Source of the DNA: Undaria pinnatifida | Taxonomy: Eukaryota; Sar; Phaeophyceae; Laminariales; Alariaceae | DNA length: 64,000 nt | Assembly: GCA_012845835.1 (NCBI GenBank) | Contig: JABAKD010000015.1 | Span: 8,214,467-8,278,466, forward strand | Direction: 5' to 3' | Shown here: positions 1-12,200 of the stretch, piece by piece | Layout of the letters: the number at the start of each line of letters is the position of its first letter | Numbering within the stretch: the stretch's first letter is position 1 | Made by a program: the position numbers and the translations under genes | The notes under the pieces: generated by a model | What the model was told of the DNA's origin: nothing | What the model saw: only the letters and a program-made list of their open reading frames with translations | Database searches by the model: none

Positions 1-174
1 GTTTTCATGTAGGGACTTGACGGTCATAATCAGAGGCTGAAACTCGTCTCCTGTCGTCGTCGCTGTTGATCGTAATCGTCAACAAGTCGTCGTTGTAAAG
101 AACATGTCAGACCCTTTTTTTTCTGATGCCGTTGCTAACATTCCCGCCGCTTTGTACGCTTTGTCGTCGCGCAG

Positions 175-219
175 GCTCCATCAGCTCCGACATTACAGCC
201 GGGGGCACCTTCGGCACAG
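175..219 (+). CDS. Exon: Pro-rich 15-residue exon of the mucin-like gene
   Basis: Acceptor gcgcag at 174 and donor gtacgt at 220; 45 bases, phase 0 to phase 0. It encodes APSAPTLQPGAPSAQ, the same Ala/Pro/Thr/Gln style as the following exons. Because it has no start codon and enters in frame, the gene must extend to the left of the window. Confidence 0.6.
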
Positions 220-3200
220 GTACGTTCGACCAACGAACGCGGGGGTCGTGAACGCGGGGGTTGTGGGACAGGGGATCGCTAGCGTGTGTCGTTCAAGTTT
301 TTTTCTCCCTATGTTGGGTGGCCGAAGCGAAAGACGCCGGAGTGACAAATAATACTGTTCATATGCGCCCCAGCTGTAGCTCAGCGTGCCATGGAATTTG
401 TGTGGTTTGTGTGTGATTTAGCGAACCGAGTAGTGTTCCTTGAAGCCTTCTACTTTTTCGAGTCCGGTAGCGTTCAGTCACGTCTACTACTGGCTAACGC
501 CGCCAATAAGGACGCCACCCGTTTTGTCCCCGTTTCGAACTATTATTTGTCTGAACTGGTTTGGCGTATGTGTCGGCCCGCCATCGTAGGCCCGCCTTTA
601 CTCAACCTATCGATCTGTTCCGAGACCAATACGCCCCAAACGGACGAAATTGAGCTCTTGGCAGGACCGATTCGAACCGAACCCCGACCCCGTCGAAGCA
701 ACCAAAACCCGTCGAAACGAAACCAGACCTAGTTAATACCCCACCTTCACGACGCAACCATTGACCACCGAACCTACCACCCGAACCAACGTCGCCCACA
801 AGGCTTGGATCGGGGGTCATTCTGGGATTACCTTCGCGGGTTTCCTACTGATCTGTACCACCGAAACACCGGTTGTTCTGACAACCCCTCCTCCCTCCCT
901 CATACCGCCTCCCCCGATTTCGCAGCCTTTGGTGGCACCGACACCAAGCACGACCACTGCTCCAGGAACCATGCAGCCTGCCGACCGCTTTGTGCCGACC
1001 GTGCAGCCTGTGGCTGCGCCGGTCTCGCTGGCACCCGCGGTTCTTCCGATCGCAGGACCCACTCTTCAGCCGGCTCTTAACCCGATCGCACAGGTAAGGT
1101 TTACGGGTGTGTTTGTATCTGATTGTTGGTGTCGCATGTGTGTCCGTGTATCGTGTCTTTGTTCCTGTTTCATGTCCGTCAAGTTAGTTTTCTGTTCGTC
1201 TATCAGCCCGTCAGTCGGTGTACGTGGGGTCTGTCCATCTGTGCATGTGCATCTATATGTTGATATCTCTGGCTGTGCGCCTTTACTTGTCTTTGTTGCC
1301 TGCCTGTGCGTCTGGTTGCCTGCTTGTGTCTGTGTGGCTGACGTACCTTTGGGGTGTGTATATGTCTGTCTGTGTATCTGTCATTGTGTCGTGTTGTTGC
1401 CTGCTTGTGTCTGTGTGGCTGACGTACCTTTGGGGTGTGTATATGTCTGTCTGTGTATCTGTCATTGTGTCGTGTTGTTCTTCGTGTTTGTGTTGCCGGG
1501 CTTGGTGTGGCGGAAGCTGGCTCTGTCACGGTCTGTAGTGTGGGTGCGTTTGTGTGTAGGTGTGTGCTGCTTGCACTCCCTGGCTGTGAGTGTGCAGTAT
1601 TTTCTCGCGGAGTATTGAATGTTTCTTCGAGCAGATGTGACGATACTACCGCCGCGTCTTGTGTGCTGTTGGCGTTGTGATCTCACATGGTATGTAGTGA
1701 AATGGTGTACAATATATGGTGTTGGTAAACCTCTGTTTTTGGTGCTGTGATTGGATGATTACACCCGAGCGCGTTCGTCGTTTTCATTGTGTCACGCGCA
1801 GACGCCTTCTCTGCAGCCAGCTGTGCAACCAGTGCCAACAACACAACCCCCGATTGCGCCAGGTGAGAGCTCAAACGTGTTTGTACTCCTGCAACTGCAG
1901 CTGGAGAAGATTTGTAGTGTCGGAAATAACCAATGGGCTAAGCAGGAAATACCTCACGGTAAATTACGGCCGTGCAGTAAAACCGTCCATTTTACCACCA
2001 CCTCGCTATTCTTTGAACCATAACCCTGTACATGTAGTAGCTTTTAAAAGGGATATCGACGCTCGTTCAACGTGTCAAGTATTAACATGTGTCGCCAAAG
2101 CCGCCGTTATGGAGTGGGAAAAACCCTCCTTTTCTGGTTAGTTGCCGCCAACCTCAGGTATATGCAGACGTGGAAATGAACATCCTTACCCGATCATGGC
2201 TCATATGTCCTACCTCAAGGTTGCTTTGTGGACTTTGCCTTTCACATGGAATTTTAGTTGGTGTTGGATGTCAGTCGTTAGTGTCGGACTCTTTTTTGCC
2301 TTGTATGGCGTCGCCTTACATCATCCCCGTTATTCATATGCTGATACTGAACAAAACCTATCCACTGCAGTACTGGTAACGAAATCGTTGCTTTTTGTCG
2401 TTTGTCGGTATTTCACGAGAACACGATCCGCGTTGTATACCCATTATTAATTATGACAATGGCTTCCTTCATCGGCATTTTATGAACACTCAATATTTGT
2501 CACCGCGTTGGATAAATCAAGGGTGTCTTACGCTTTAGCGGGCGCATTCAAGAAGGGAAGCGTTTCACCTCATTTTTTGGCATGCACTGGAAAGTTTTTG
2601 TGTGACAAACAAACGTCCTTCAAGAGTCGTACTTCGCCTCGTAGATGCTGTCGCGCTCAAGCAGGAGCCCCTTGAAGTTTACCAACAACTGCACATGAAC
2701 TCGTCTACGTGCGTATGGACTTCAAAACCCATATTCCAACACGCCCCCTCAATGGATACCAGTGGCAAGCGGATGTTGGGACTATTATTCTTGGGCGACA
2801 TGCTCAAGACCCGCGTATGAGCGGCGTCAACATGCGATACTAGTCTGATCACCATTGAAAAGGCAAAATAATACGCCGTTCCTGTTGCTGTTAGAAGGAC
2901 TTCAGACTCCATGTTCCACCACGCCCCCTCATCAGAAGTTGGTCGCTAAAACATTTCGAACCCACTAAAGATTGGCACGTCGATTGTTTCTTGAGCGACA
3001 AGTTCACACCCGCGTATGTGTGACGGCACCACGCGATGCAGTCTAGTCACAAGTGGAGAGGCCAAAAAATGAACCGTGGCTATCGCACTTGAGGTTGTTC
3101 AGCAGACTCGATCTACAAAACCTGGACGCCTAAACTGATCTCACCTGTTTTTGCGCAATAGCCCCGTGTTATGTCTAAAATACGGGGGGTTCGCTGTCCT

Positions 3201-6200
3201 GCCGAATCCGGAAATAGGGAACCTATTTGCGGTTGTTGTGAGCGTGATTGTTTAATGTGCGTTATTTGAAGCTTGACATGTCCTGACTCTACGATTCTAT
3301 CTTAGTTGTGACAGCCCACATGAGCTGCAACGTTTTTGGTTTGGACGTTGAACGGTGTCGGCGTATTTTCGTAATTTGGTAAAACTTTCAACACCTGATT
3401 CGTGGGACTATGTAGCTTGTCTGCTCGAGATTTGTACGCGTCAATCAAAATTGTGCGGTATGGTAACGTTCCATAGTATACGAGCGCGGCGTGTTTCCGT
3501 AACTTGATAATATTTTCAACGTTCTTCCGTGGGGACGATGTAGCTTGTCTTGTCGGGGGGTGTACGCGGTCAATATTTGTACAAAATGGTACCAGGTACC
3601 ATATTATACAAGCGCGCAGTAAAACCCAAACACACTGTCGTGCCACGAATGGCACGAGCCTGCATTGTCCGCCGTACGCCGCCTTTTGACGAACCCTGTA
3701 CGTCTTGCGCGACCCCTGCTTCCCACTCTTGCGCCGCCTCCCTTGACAATATTCGCGCACCACACAGTAGGACCCCAACCTTCCTCGGCGCCAGTGATTT
3801 CACCCACGGCTGGTCCAACCCCCCCCCCAGTAACCGACCCAAAGGCACCTGTTACGCCTCCGCCTTCCCCTGGAGTAAAGGCATCTACAACACCTGTAGC
3901 ACAACCCCCCTCGACCCAGACATCAACTCCGTTTGAGGCCCCATCGGCACCTGTTACACCCACAACGTCGCTCCCCGTAGCAACGGCTTCCGCCGCGCCG
4001 GTATCACTGCCCCGTTCGGCACCAACGTCAACCCCAGTTGCGGCCCCGCCGGCAGATGTTGATCAATCGACGTCTGCGCCTCCAGTAATGGCCTCCACAA
4101 CACCGGTATCACAACCCCCCTCGGCCCAGACGTCAACTCCAGTTGAGGCGCCGTTCGCGCCGGTAACCCCCACAACCTCGCCCCACGTAGCAACGGCTTC
4201 CGCCACGCCGGTGTCTCAGCCTATTTTTACTTTAACGTCATCGCCCGTTGCGGCGCCCGTTGAGCCGTCGACGTTGGCGCCGGCAGTAACGGCGTCTACC
4301 TCACCAGTAGCTCAACCCCCCTCGGCCCAGACCTTAGCTCCAGTTGAGGGCCCGTCGGCCCCTGTTACACCCGCGACGTCGCCCCCCGTAGCGACTGTTT
4401 CCACCGCACCGGTATCACAGCCCATTTCGACTTCAACGTCCCCAGCTACGGTGCCTGTTGGACGTTTGACAATGGCGCCGGCCGTACCGGCGTCTACTTC
4501 ACCAGTAGCACAACCCCCCTCAGCCCAGACCTCAACTCCAGTTGAGGGCCCATCGGCCCCTATTACACCCACGACGTCGTCACCCGTAGCAACGGTTTCC
4601 ACCGTACCGGTAACGCGGCCCGTTTCGACTTCGACGTCATCCCCAGCTGCGGCGCCGGTTGAGCGTTCGACATTGGCGCCGGCTGTACCGGCGTCTACTT
4701 CGCCGGTAGCACAACCCCCCTTGGCCCAGACCTCGACTCCAATTGAGGGCCCATCGGCCCCTGTTACACCCACGACGTCGTCCCCCGTAGCAACGGCTTC
4801 CGCCGCGCCGGTGTCACAGCCCGTATCGACTTCGACGTGGACGCCGGTTGTAACGGCGTCCACAACACCGGCAGCACAGCTTCCCTCTGCCCAGACATCA
4901 ACTCCGGTTGAGGGCCCATCGGCACCTGTTACACCGACCACGTCGTCCCCTGTAGCCACGGCTTCGACGACGCCGTTATCGCAGCCTATTTCGACCACAA
5001 CGTCAACCCCAGCTGTGGCCCCGTCGGCGCCTGTCGAACCTGCGACATCGGCACCGGTAGTAACTGCTTCCACATCACCGGCAGCGCAACCCCCCTCGGC
5101 GGAAACCTCGACTCCGGTTGAGGCGCCGTCCGCACCTGTCACGCCCACGACGTCGCCGCCCATAGCAACGGCCTCCCCCGCGCCTGTATCACGGCCCATT
5201 TCGACTGCAACGTCATCCCCGCCGGGGGCGCCTGTTGGGCGTGCGACATCGGCGCCGGCCGTAACGGTGTCTCCACGGGTAGCACAACTACCCTCTGCCG
5301 CGACAGCAACACCTTTCACAGCCCCTGCGGCACCTGAAACGCCTACGACAACCCCCGTAGTAGCGGCTTCCTCAACGCCATTATCACAACCCTCCTCAGC
5401 CACGACACCACCTGTTGCAACCCCAACGGCACCAGAATCGCCTACGACGTCACCCTCAGTTGCAACGGCTTCCACCGCACCGGTATCACAGCCGATTTCG
5501 ACTTCAACGTCATCCCCAGCCGTGGCGCCTGTTGAGCCTGCAACGTCGGCGCCGGCCGTATCGGCGTCTACATCACCGGTAGCACAACCCCCCTCTGCGC
5601 CTACAACAACACCCCTCGTGGCCCCCACGACACCTGTAACGCCTACATTAACCCCCGTAGTAGCGGCTTCCACCGCACCGGTATCACAGCCGATTTCGAC
5701 GTCAACGTCACCCCCAGCCGTGGCGCCCGTTGAGCCCGCGACGTCGGCGCCGGCCGTATCGGCGTCTACATCACCGGTAGCACAACCCCCCTCCGCGGCG
5801 ACAACAACACCTGTCGCGGCCCCTACGGCACCAGTAGTGCCTACGATGTCACCCCCCGTAGTAACGGCTTCTACCGCACCGGTATCACAGCCGTTTTCGA
5901 CTTCACCCCCAGCCTTGACGCCTGTTGAGCCTGCGACATCGGCGCCGGCCGTATCGGCGTCTACATCACCGGTAGCACAACCTCCTTCGGCCGCGACAAC
6001 AACACCTGTCGCGGCCCCTACGGCACCTGTAACGCCTACGATGTCACCCCCCGTAGAAACGGCTCCCACGTCGCCAGTATCACAACCCTCTCCCGCCACG
6101 ACGACACCTGTTGCGGTCCCTACGGCACCAGTATCGCCTACGCCGTCACCCCCGGTTGTAACAGCTTCCACTGCACCGGTTTCGCAGCCGATTACGACTT

Positions 6201-9200
6201 CAACGTCATCCCCAGCCGTGGCGCCTGCAAAGCCTGCGACGTCGGCGCCTGCCGTATCGGCGTCTACATCACCGGTAGCACAACCCCCCTCTGCGCCGAC
6301 AACAACACCTGTTACGGCCCCTACGGCACCTAAAACGCCTACGACGTTAACCCCCGTAGTAACGACTTCCACCGCACCGGTATCACAGCCCCCCTCACCC
6401 ACGACAACACCTGTCGCGGCCTCCACGGCACCTATAACGACTACGACGTCGCCCCCTGTAGCAACGGCTTCCACCGCACCGATATCACAGCCGATTTCGA
6501 CATCAACGTCATCGCCAGCTGTGGCGCCTGTTGAGCCCGCAACATCGGCGCCGGCCGTATCGGTGTCTGTGTCGCCGGTAGCACAACCTCCCTCTGTGCC
6601 GACAACAACACCTGTCGCGGCCCCTACGGCACCAGTAGCGCCTACGAGGTCACCCCCCGTAGAAACGGCTTCTACCGCACCGGTATCACAGCCGATTTCG
6701 GCGTCAACGTCATCGCCAGATTTGGCGCCTGTTGAGCCCGCAACATCGGCGCCGGCGTCTACGTCGCCGGTAGCACAACCTCCCTCTGCGGCGACAGCAA
6801 CACCTTTCGCGGCACCTGTCGCGGCCCCTACGGCACCAGTAGCGCCTACGATGTCACCCCCCGTAGAAACGGCTTCTACCGCACCGGCATCACAGCCGAT
6901 TTCGAATTCACCCCCAGCCTTGGCGCCTGTTGAGCCTGCGACATCGGCGCCGGCCGTATCGGCGTCTACATCACCGGTAGCACAACCTCCCTCGGCCGCG
7001 ACAACACCGGTCGTGGCACCTGTAACGCCTACGACGTCACTCCCCGTAGTAACGGCTTCCACAACGCCCGTTTCACAGCCCCCCTCTGCCACGACAACAC
7101 CTGTTGCGGCCCCGACGGCGCCTGTAGGGCCTAGGACATCACCCCCCGTAGCTACAGCTTCCACAACGCCGGTATCTCAGCCCCCTTTAAGCCCGACAAC
7201 ACCAGTTGCGGCCCCGTCGCAAACGGTTAGACCTTCGAGTTCGCCTCCTGTAGTAGCAGGTTCCACAGCACCGGTATCACAACCCCCCTCGCCCGCCACA
7301 ACAACACCTGCCACGGCCCCTACGACACCTATAACGCCTACGGCGTCACCCCCGGTAGTAACGGCTTCCACAACACCAGTATTACAGCCCGATTCGACGC
7401 CAACACCAATCTCTGCTACCGCCCCATCCTCGTCTGTTACGCCAACGACGTCGCCGCCCGCAGTGACGGATTCCACAGCACCGGTATCACAGCCCCCTAC
7501 GACACCGACAACGCCCCCGGTCCCCTCCTCAACTGCTCCTGTTTCACCCACGGCGGAACCCCCCGTAGTGTTAGACTCGGTAACGCCGGTATCTGTTCCC
7601 CTTCCAGTGCCGATCTCAACCCCAACCCCGGTTTCGGCCCCACCGACTACTGTCGTACCTACGGCGTCGCCCCCCGTATTATCGGATTCCACAGCACCGG
7701 TATCACGACCCCCCACGACGCCAACACCGACCCTTGTTGCGGCCCCGTCGACTACTGTCACACCTTCGACGTTACCACCCGTAGTACCGGATTCCGTGAC
7801 ACCGGTTTCACAACCCCCTACGGCGCGGACTTCAGGCCCGGTTGCCACCCCAACGACTCCTGTTTTGCCTACGACGTTACCCCCCAGAGTATCGGATTCC
7901 ACTGCACCGGTATCGCAACCCCCTACGACGCCAACACCAACCCAGGCTGCGACTCCGTCGACAGCTGTCACACAAACATCACCGCCCGTAGAGTCTGTAA
8001 CACCGGTTTCACTACCCCCTACCCCGACGACCCCAGGCCCGGTTGCAACCCCATCGACGACTGTCACTCCGACGACGTCGCGGCCCATCGTAGCGGGTTC
8101 CACCGCACCGGTATCACAACCCCCTACGGCGCCGACAATTACCCCGGTTGCTGCCCCGTCGACGACTGTCATACCAACATCACCTCCCGCAGTATCGGGC
8201 ACTACAACGCCGGTTTCACAACCCCCTGCGACACCGACCCCAGGTCCGGTTGCATCCCCGTCGACTACTATAACACCTATGACGTCGCCCCCCGTAGTAC
8301 CGGTATCACAACCCCCTACAACGCCAACGACGACCCCGGTTGCGGCCCCGTCGACGACTGTCGCACCATCACCGCCCATTGGGTCAGTAACACCGGTATC
8401 ACAACCCCCTAGGACGTCAACAACGACCCCGGCTGTGCCCCCATCAACAACTGTTGCCCCAACGACATCACCGCCCGTATTGGGTTCCACAACACCGGTT
8501 TCACAGCCCCCGACAACGCAGACTTCAGGCCCGATTTCGGCTCCATCGACATCAGTCACACCGACGACGTCGCCCCCAAGAACGGATTTGACAGCCCCCC
8601 CCGCAGTAGGTTCCACAGCTCCGGTATCACAACCCCCTACAACGCCAACCCCAGGCCCGGTTGCAGCCCCATCGACTGTCGCACCTACGTCGTCACCCCC
8701 GGTAGTGTCGGATTCCACAGCACCGGTATCACAACCCCCTTCGACGCCAACACCGACCCCGGTTGCCGCCCCTTCTTCGTCTGTTGCGCCAACGACATCG
8801 CCGCCCGCAGTAACGGGCACCACAACGCCGGTTTCACAACCCCCTACGTCGCCCACTTCAGGCCCTGTTTCGGTCCCATCGACATCTGTCGCACCCACGA
8901 CGTCGCCCCCCGTACCGGGTTCCACCATGCCGGTATCACAACCCCCTACGACGCCAACACCGACCCCGGTATCTAACCCATCGACTACTGTCACCCCCAC
9001 GACGTCACAGCCCGTTGGTTCCGGAACACCGGTGTCTCAACCCCCCACGATCCCAACAACGACCCCGGTTGCAAACCCTTCGACAACTGTCGCTCCGACG
9101 ACATCCCCGCCCGTACCGGGTTCCACGACACCGGTGTCACAACCCCCTACGACGCCAACGCCGACCCCGGTTGCAAACCCATCGACGACTGTCACACCAA

Positions 9201-12200
9201 CTACATCACAGCCCGTATTAGGTTCAGGTTCACCGGTGTCCCCTACGACCACAACGCCGACCCCGGTTGCAAATCCATCGACAACTATCACACCTACGAC
9301 GTCACAGCCCGTAGACCCGGGTTCAGTATCACCGGTGTCCCAACCCCCAGCGAACCCAACATCGACCCCGGTTGCGAACCCATTGGCAACTGTCACACCC
9401 ACGACACAACCCCCCGTAGTATCCGGTACCACAGCACCGGTAGCGCAACCCCCTACGACGCCCACCGCAACCCCGGTTCCGGCCCCAACGACAACTGTCG
9501 CACCCGCAGTATCGGGTTCAGTATCACCGGTATCCCAACCCCCTACCGCCCCAACGCCGACCCCGGTTGCAAACCCATCGACGACTGTTTCGCCCACAAC
9601 GACGCCCCCCCTAGTAGTACCGGGTTCCGTAACACCGGTATCTCAACCACCTTCGACCCCAACACCGACCCTGGTCGTCGCCCCAATCTCGCCCGTTACG
9701 CCAACGACGTCGCCGCCCGCAGTAACGGGTTCCACAACGCCGGTAACACAACCTACGTCAGAACCGAGTTCGTCTCCGGTAGGACAACCGACACCTACGC
9801 CGGTAGCGCGGCTCCCCACTTTCCCCCCTGCGTTGATAGTGCCGTCGCCACCGCCGGTGGCGGCGCCCACAGCCGCACCGCCCGTAGCACCCACCCAACC
9901 AGCCGCAACAACCCAACCGGGTGCAGTTCCGCGGGAAATTCCGACGACGCAACCAGCGCTTGCGCCGTCGCAAACCGTAGCGCCGGCAACATCCGTTCAA
10001 CCCGCAGCACCACCAGTAGTGACACTGCCCCCTTCCACCCTAACCGGCCCCTCTGCCCCCCCCGCCGGAGCCCCCACGCTACTCCCAGCCAACCCGGCTG
10101 TGACGGCGCAACCGGCCGCCCCCACACCGACCCCAAATCCGGCCGCCTCCGTAACGCCAACCCTATTCGGAAACCCCGCCGCACAACCCACTTCTGTGGC
10201 CCCAGTACTCCCGAGGGGCACAACGGGGGCCCCGGTTGCGACTACCCAGCCGGGGGCACCCACAGTGAGACCGACAACGGCCGCCCCCGTGTCCCCAATA
10301 GCGAAAGGCACCGTAGACCCAGCAGCCACATCTCTACCCCCCTCCGCTCCGACCCTAACCGCGGCTCCTCCAAGCTTCGGGCCCATTTCCGGTTCTACCG
10401 CGAACCCGATTTCCATCCGTACACCGATTCCGGTAGACCCCGCGGTCACGATGCCGCCGCAACAACGGACGTCCCCCACCCCCGTAACGGCAACCGTTAC
10501 TCCCGACCAATCCCCTTTCGAGATGATTCCGAAAACGCCCGCCCCTACACCAAACCCGGTTCCAGGCGTAACGCCCCCGACTGCGTCTCCTGTGACGGCC
10601 CCGACGCCGGCGCCGCTCGCTCCTGGGAAAACGCGAGCACCTATTCCGACTGTAGCGCCGGTGCCTACACCAGCGCCGTCGTCGTCGGCTCCTAGCATTA
10701 CGGGGGCGCTACTGATGACGCAGACTGCCTTGGCTGTCTGCGAAGAGGGCTGCGAGGACGGATTGGCGGACGCCTTTGGCGTGGAATCGTATCTGGTGAG
10801 GGGTAGGGGGGTGATAAGCAAGGGTTTGGGAAGAGGAGGGGAGGGGGGCTCACGTGTTTTTGTTTCTTCGTGTTGGTGGTGTCGTCGTTGTCTTTGTGAA
10901 GTCGTTGTCGTGACGTAGTCGTCGTCGTTGTCGTTCCCTTTGCCTTTGCCTTTGCCGTTATTGTTGTTGTCGTCGTCGTGACGTCGTTGTCGTCGTCGTG
11001 ACGTCGTTGTCATCGTCATGACGTTGTTGTCCGACGTCGTCGTCGTGTCGTCGGTCTCGTCGTTGTTGTCGTGTTGCTGTTGTGCTGTTGTTGTCGTCGT
11101 GGCTTGTGTTGTTGCTGTTGTTTACCCGGCGGCCCAATAGTAGCACTTGCCGTTTTCACTCAACAAGCGTTGTTTCCCTCGCTGCCGCTACCATATCGCG
11201 CTCATTTTTTAAGGTGCGATGCAACTGTCCTGCTGTGGACACAGGGAGAAGGAGGAAACTCGGAGGCTGGCTTTCTGTTGGGTGGAATACCACCAGCGTG
11301 GACCCTGCGGATGCTCACTTCAAGGTTTGTACTGAGACGCTTGCTACGCCAGCGGCACGCTGAATTTTTCCGAGGCTACCTAGCCCGAAATTCAACGTTT
11401 GAGCAAAAAATGTAGGATTCACCCAGGGGGACGCTGCTTCACTCTGCGGCTACCTTTTCCAAAAATTAGCTTTTATTAAACGACTTTACCTGGTAGAACT
11501 CACCCGATAAGCCGTCCCATACCCTAAGACGTACCAGGTGGGTAAGCAACGTCGTTTTCTATACACACGGCCACCAGCACGGGTTCGAATTTTACCACCC
11601 TTTTCCTGTTGTAGTAGTTGTCCTACGCGAACCCTAAGTACTTTGTACCGAAAACATTGGTGCTGTGCAGCGCTAAAGGAGTTTACGCTGAACGATTTCG
11701 TCCGGTCGCTGGCAATGTTCTCTGTGCAGTTGATGCTAAACGTATCAAAATTTACTACGAGCAGAGCTGCGTTTCTTATCCGGCGCTCGCAACTTTTGAT
11801 TTTGTTTGCCACGGTTTTTATTGACGCAGGGCGGATACTACCTCCGAAGACGGTTGGAGGACGAGGAGAACGTACGCTACACAGTTACGGTTCCCGGCAG
11901 GGACTTTGAGGACATGTATACCTCCATCGCCCGCTTCATCGAGAACTACCCGTTGGTCACGGAAAGGATGGATGTCGACGAGGAGGATGTGGGTGTTTCT
12001 GTTTTTGTTTTTCCTTCTGGTCGTGTCTTATATATTAATAGTACCTGGTATGGACCTGGTACCTCGTAGTTTGTTTTATACGGAGTATTTTATTGTCACG
12101 TTTTAGACTTTCCTTTTCTTTTTTATTGTCGACTTCTAGCTCGCTCTTACGTCGCCTTGTCTCCTTTTTGCGTCGGGGCCCACCTCGATAGTACAGAACA

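Noticed and set aside
1203-1686. Cys/Val-rich plus-strand and Thr/His-rich minus-strand ORFs in the first intron
   Set aside because: They are created by the TGTGT-rich tandem 81-base repeat between two well supported splice sites.
3665-3767. ATG at 3665 as the start of the 7-kb ORF
   Set aside because: The CAG acceptor at 3767 enters in phase 1 and completes the codon left by the 1862 donor. The residues between 3665 and 3767 (Arg/Leu/His-rich) are unlike the repeat.
4312-9000. Two long minus-strand ORFs (950 and 607 codons) opposite the mucin-like exon
   Set aside because: They are mirror images of the plus-strand repeat, with a regular Gly/Val/Thr pattern fixed by the sense codons. The sense exon has splice sites and phase support on both sides; the antisense frames have none.
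9997-11019. 340-residue minus-strand ORF
   Set aside because: Half is antisense of the Pro-rich exon and half is the GTC-type low-complexity tract.
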